The notes under the pieces were generated by a model that saw only the letters and a program-made list of their open reading frames with translations, was not told where the DNA came from and did no database searches. DNA of 64,000 nt from Atriophallophorus winterbourni (Eukaryota > Platyhelminthes > Trematoda > Plagiorchiida > Microphallidae): positions 62,001 to 126,000 of the forward strand of contig JACCGJ010010187.1 of NCBI GenBank assembly GCA_013407085.1, in the 5' to 3' direction. A program made the translations under genes and the position numbers. Below are positions 63,311-64,000 of the stretch, one piece after another (within the stretch, counting starts at the first letter, position 1; every line of letters starts with the position of its first letter).

Positions 63311-64000
63311 CTAAGGCATTCGACTACGTCAGCAGGGAGGGTCTTTTCAAAATGCTTGATCTGATAGGCTGCCCCCCAAGGCTGCTGAGACTCGTTATTT
63401 CGTTCCACGGCATGAAAGGCTCAGTTTGCTTGCAGTTCAGAAGCATTTGAAATTCGCCGAGCGTCAACAAGGGTGTGTTCTTGCTCCCACGCTGTTCGCA
63501 TTTTCTTTTGCTCTGCTTCTGAAGCACGCTTTTAGGACGAGAACAGAAGGCATTTACATACGCACGCGAAGTGATGGTAAGCTTTTCAACCTGAACCGGT
63601 TGAGAGCACAAACCAAAGTACGGGATGTGATAATCCGTGACCTGTTGTTTGCCGACGATGCAGCCTTTATTGCTCACTCCCAAGAGAACCTACAGTCGCT
63701 AATGGACTGTTTTTCGTCGGCATGCAAAGACTTTGGTCTAACAATCAGCATGAGCAAGACCAAAGTCCTTGGTCAAGGGACTGTATCGCCACCGATCATC
63801 ACTGTTGGAAAGATTGATGGGTATCAGCCCTGCAGTGCGTACTAAATGCTTTACTATACGGCCGTGAAACTGGACCACCCACGCCAAGACAACGAACGGA
63901 GCTGAATTGCTTTCCAATCTACTAGGCAATCCCGTCGTATCTTGAACATGTTTGGATGGACAGAGTTGATTAACGCTGAATGCTTTCCAAAAGCTGGTCT
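63311..64000 (+). pseudogene. RTE reverse transcriptase, second part
   Basis: After another frame change near 63450 it reads QQGCVLAPTLFAFSFALLLK and IIRDLLFADDAAFIAHSQEN, with the catalytic FADD at 63648-63659. It then reaches LTISMSKTKVLGQGTVSPP. A deletion of about 150-200 bp at about 63830 removes the segment that is kept in the old copy (2300-2460), after which the ALLYGRETG block follows at about 63845. Confidence 0.85.

Larger units (their letters stand above)
60780..64000 (+). mobile_element. RTE-type non-LTR retrotransposon, 5' two-thirds (runs off the edge)
   Basis: It has a roughly 580 bp GC-rich leader, then an endonuclease, a linker and a reverse transcriptase on the plus strand. 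It is the youngest-looking member of the family that also left copies at 925-2580, 3023-3679, 12713-13300 and 50340-50870. Several stops and frameshifts and one deletion inactivate it. Its C-terminal end lies beyond the window. Confidence 0.9.

Overview
The window is a eukaryotic, intron-rich, AT-rich chromosome segment carrying three multi-exon genes, all on the minus strand, in a background of decayed retroelements. The likely source is a flatworm, most probably a trematode. This is an inference from the RTE (SR2-like) and CR1-like LINE fragments, which resemble those common in schistosomes and flukes, from the many Penelope-like/hammerhead repeats, and from the long AT-rich introns. No rRNA or mitochondrial marker fixes the species.

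Genes, in coordinate order. (1) A complete complexin gene lies at 24493-30137 (4 exons, 152 residues). It has a near-perfect SNARE-binding central helix and ends in a CAAX prenylation box (CSLM). (2) A FAD-linked oxidase of the gulonolactone/aldonolactone-oxidase type lies at 36888-48888 (4 recognised exons, about 605 residues). Its first intron is 7.6 kb and appears to start with a GC donor. (3) The 3' half of a LIM-domain-binding protein gene (LDB/Chip/CLIM) lies at about 55354-56666. It carries the nuclear localisation signal and the LIM-interaction domain. Its 5' exons, coding for the dimerisation domain, were not found and probably lie beyond the right edge. The three genes show no functional link to each other.

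Mobile elements dominate the rest. An RTE-type LINE with an apurinic-like endonuclease and reverse transcriptase occupies about 60780-64000 (plus strand, running off the edge). Older or deleted copies lie at 925-2580, 3023-3679, 12713-13300 and 50340-50870. A second, SR2-like RTE is seen at 8600-8960, 28100-28400 and 58380-59300, and a CR1-like LINE at 2583-2829 and 37352-37740. A roughly 270 bp dispersed repeat (element X) and another family (Rep-C, concentrated at 52-58.2 kb) are also present.

The most unusual content is a dispersed set of type I hammerhead ribozyme motifs. Some sit in roughly 230-241 bp tandem dimers (17.05-17.33, 18.48-18.96 and 44.83-45.3 kb) and one in a 300 bp tandem repeat (8.08-8.5 kb). 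Others lie beside GIY-YIG endonuclease remnants of Penelope-like elements (20.14-20.5 and 46.9-47.15 kb). They resemble the retrozymes and Penelope-associated hammerheads of animals. The best preserved examples (46768-46809 and 45069-45110) lie inside intron 1 of the oxidase gene in its sense direction, so they would be transcribed in that pre-mRNA. A 331 bp GATA microsatellite lies in complexin intron 2.

Large stretches (about 3.8-8.06, 13.4-17.0, 20.7-24.4 and 30.2-36.6 kb) show no supportable gene.
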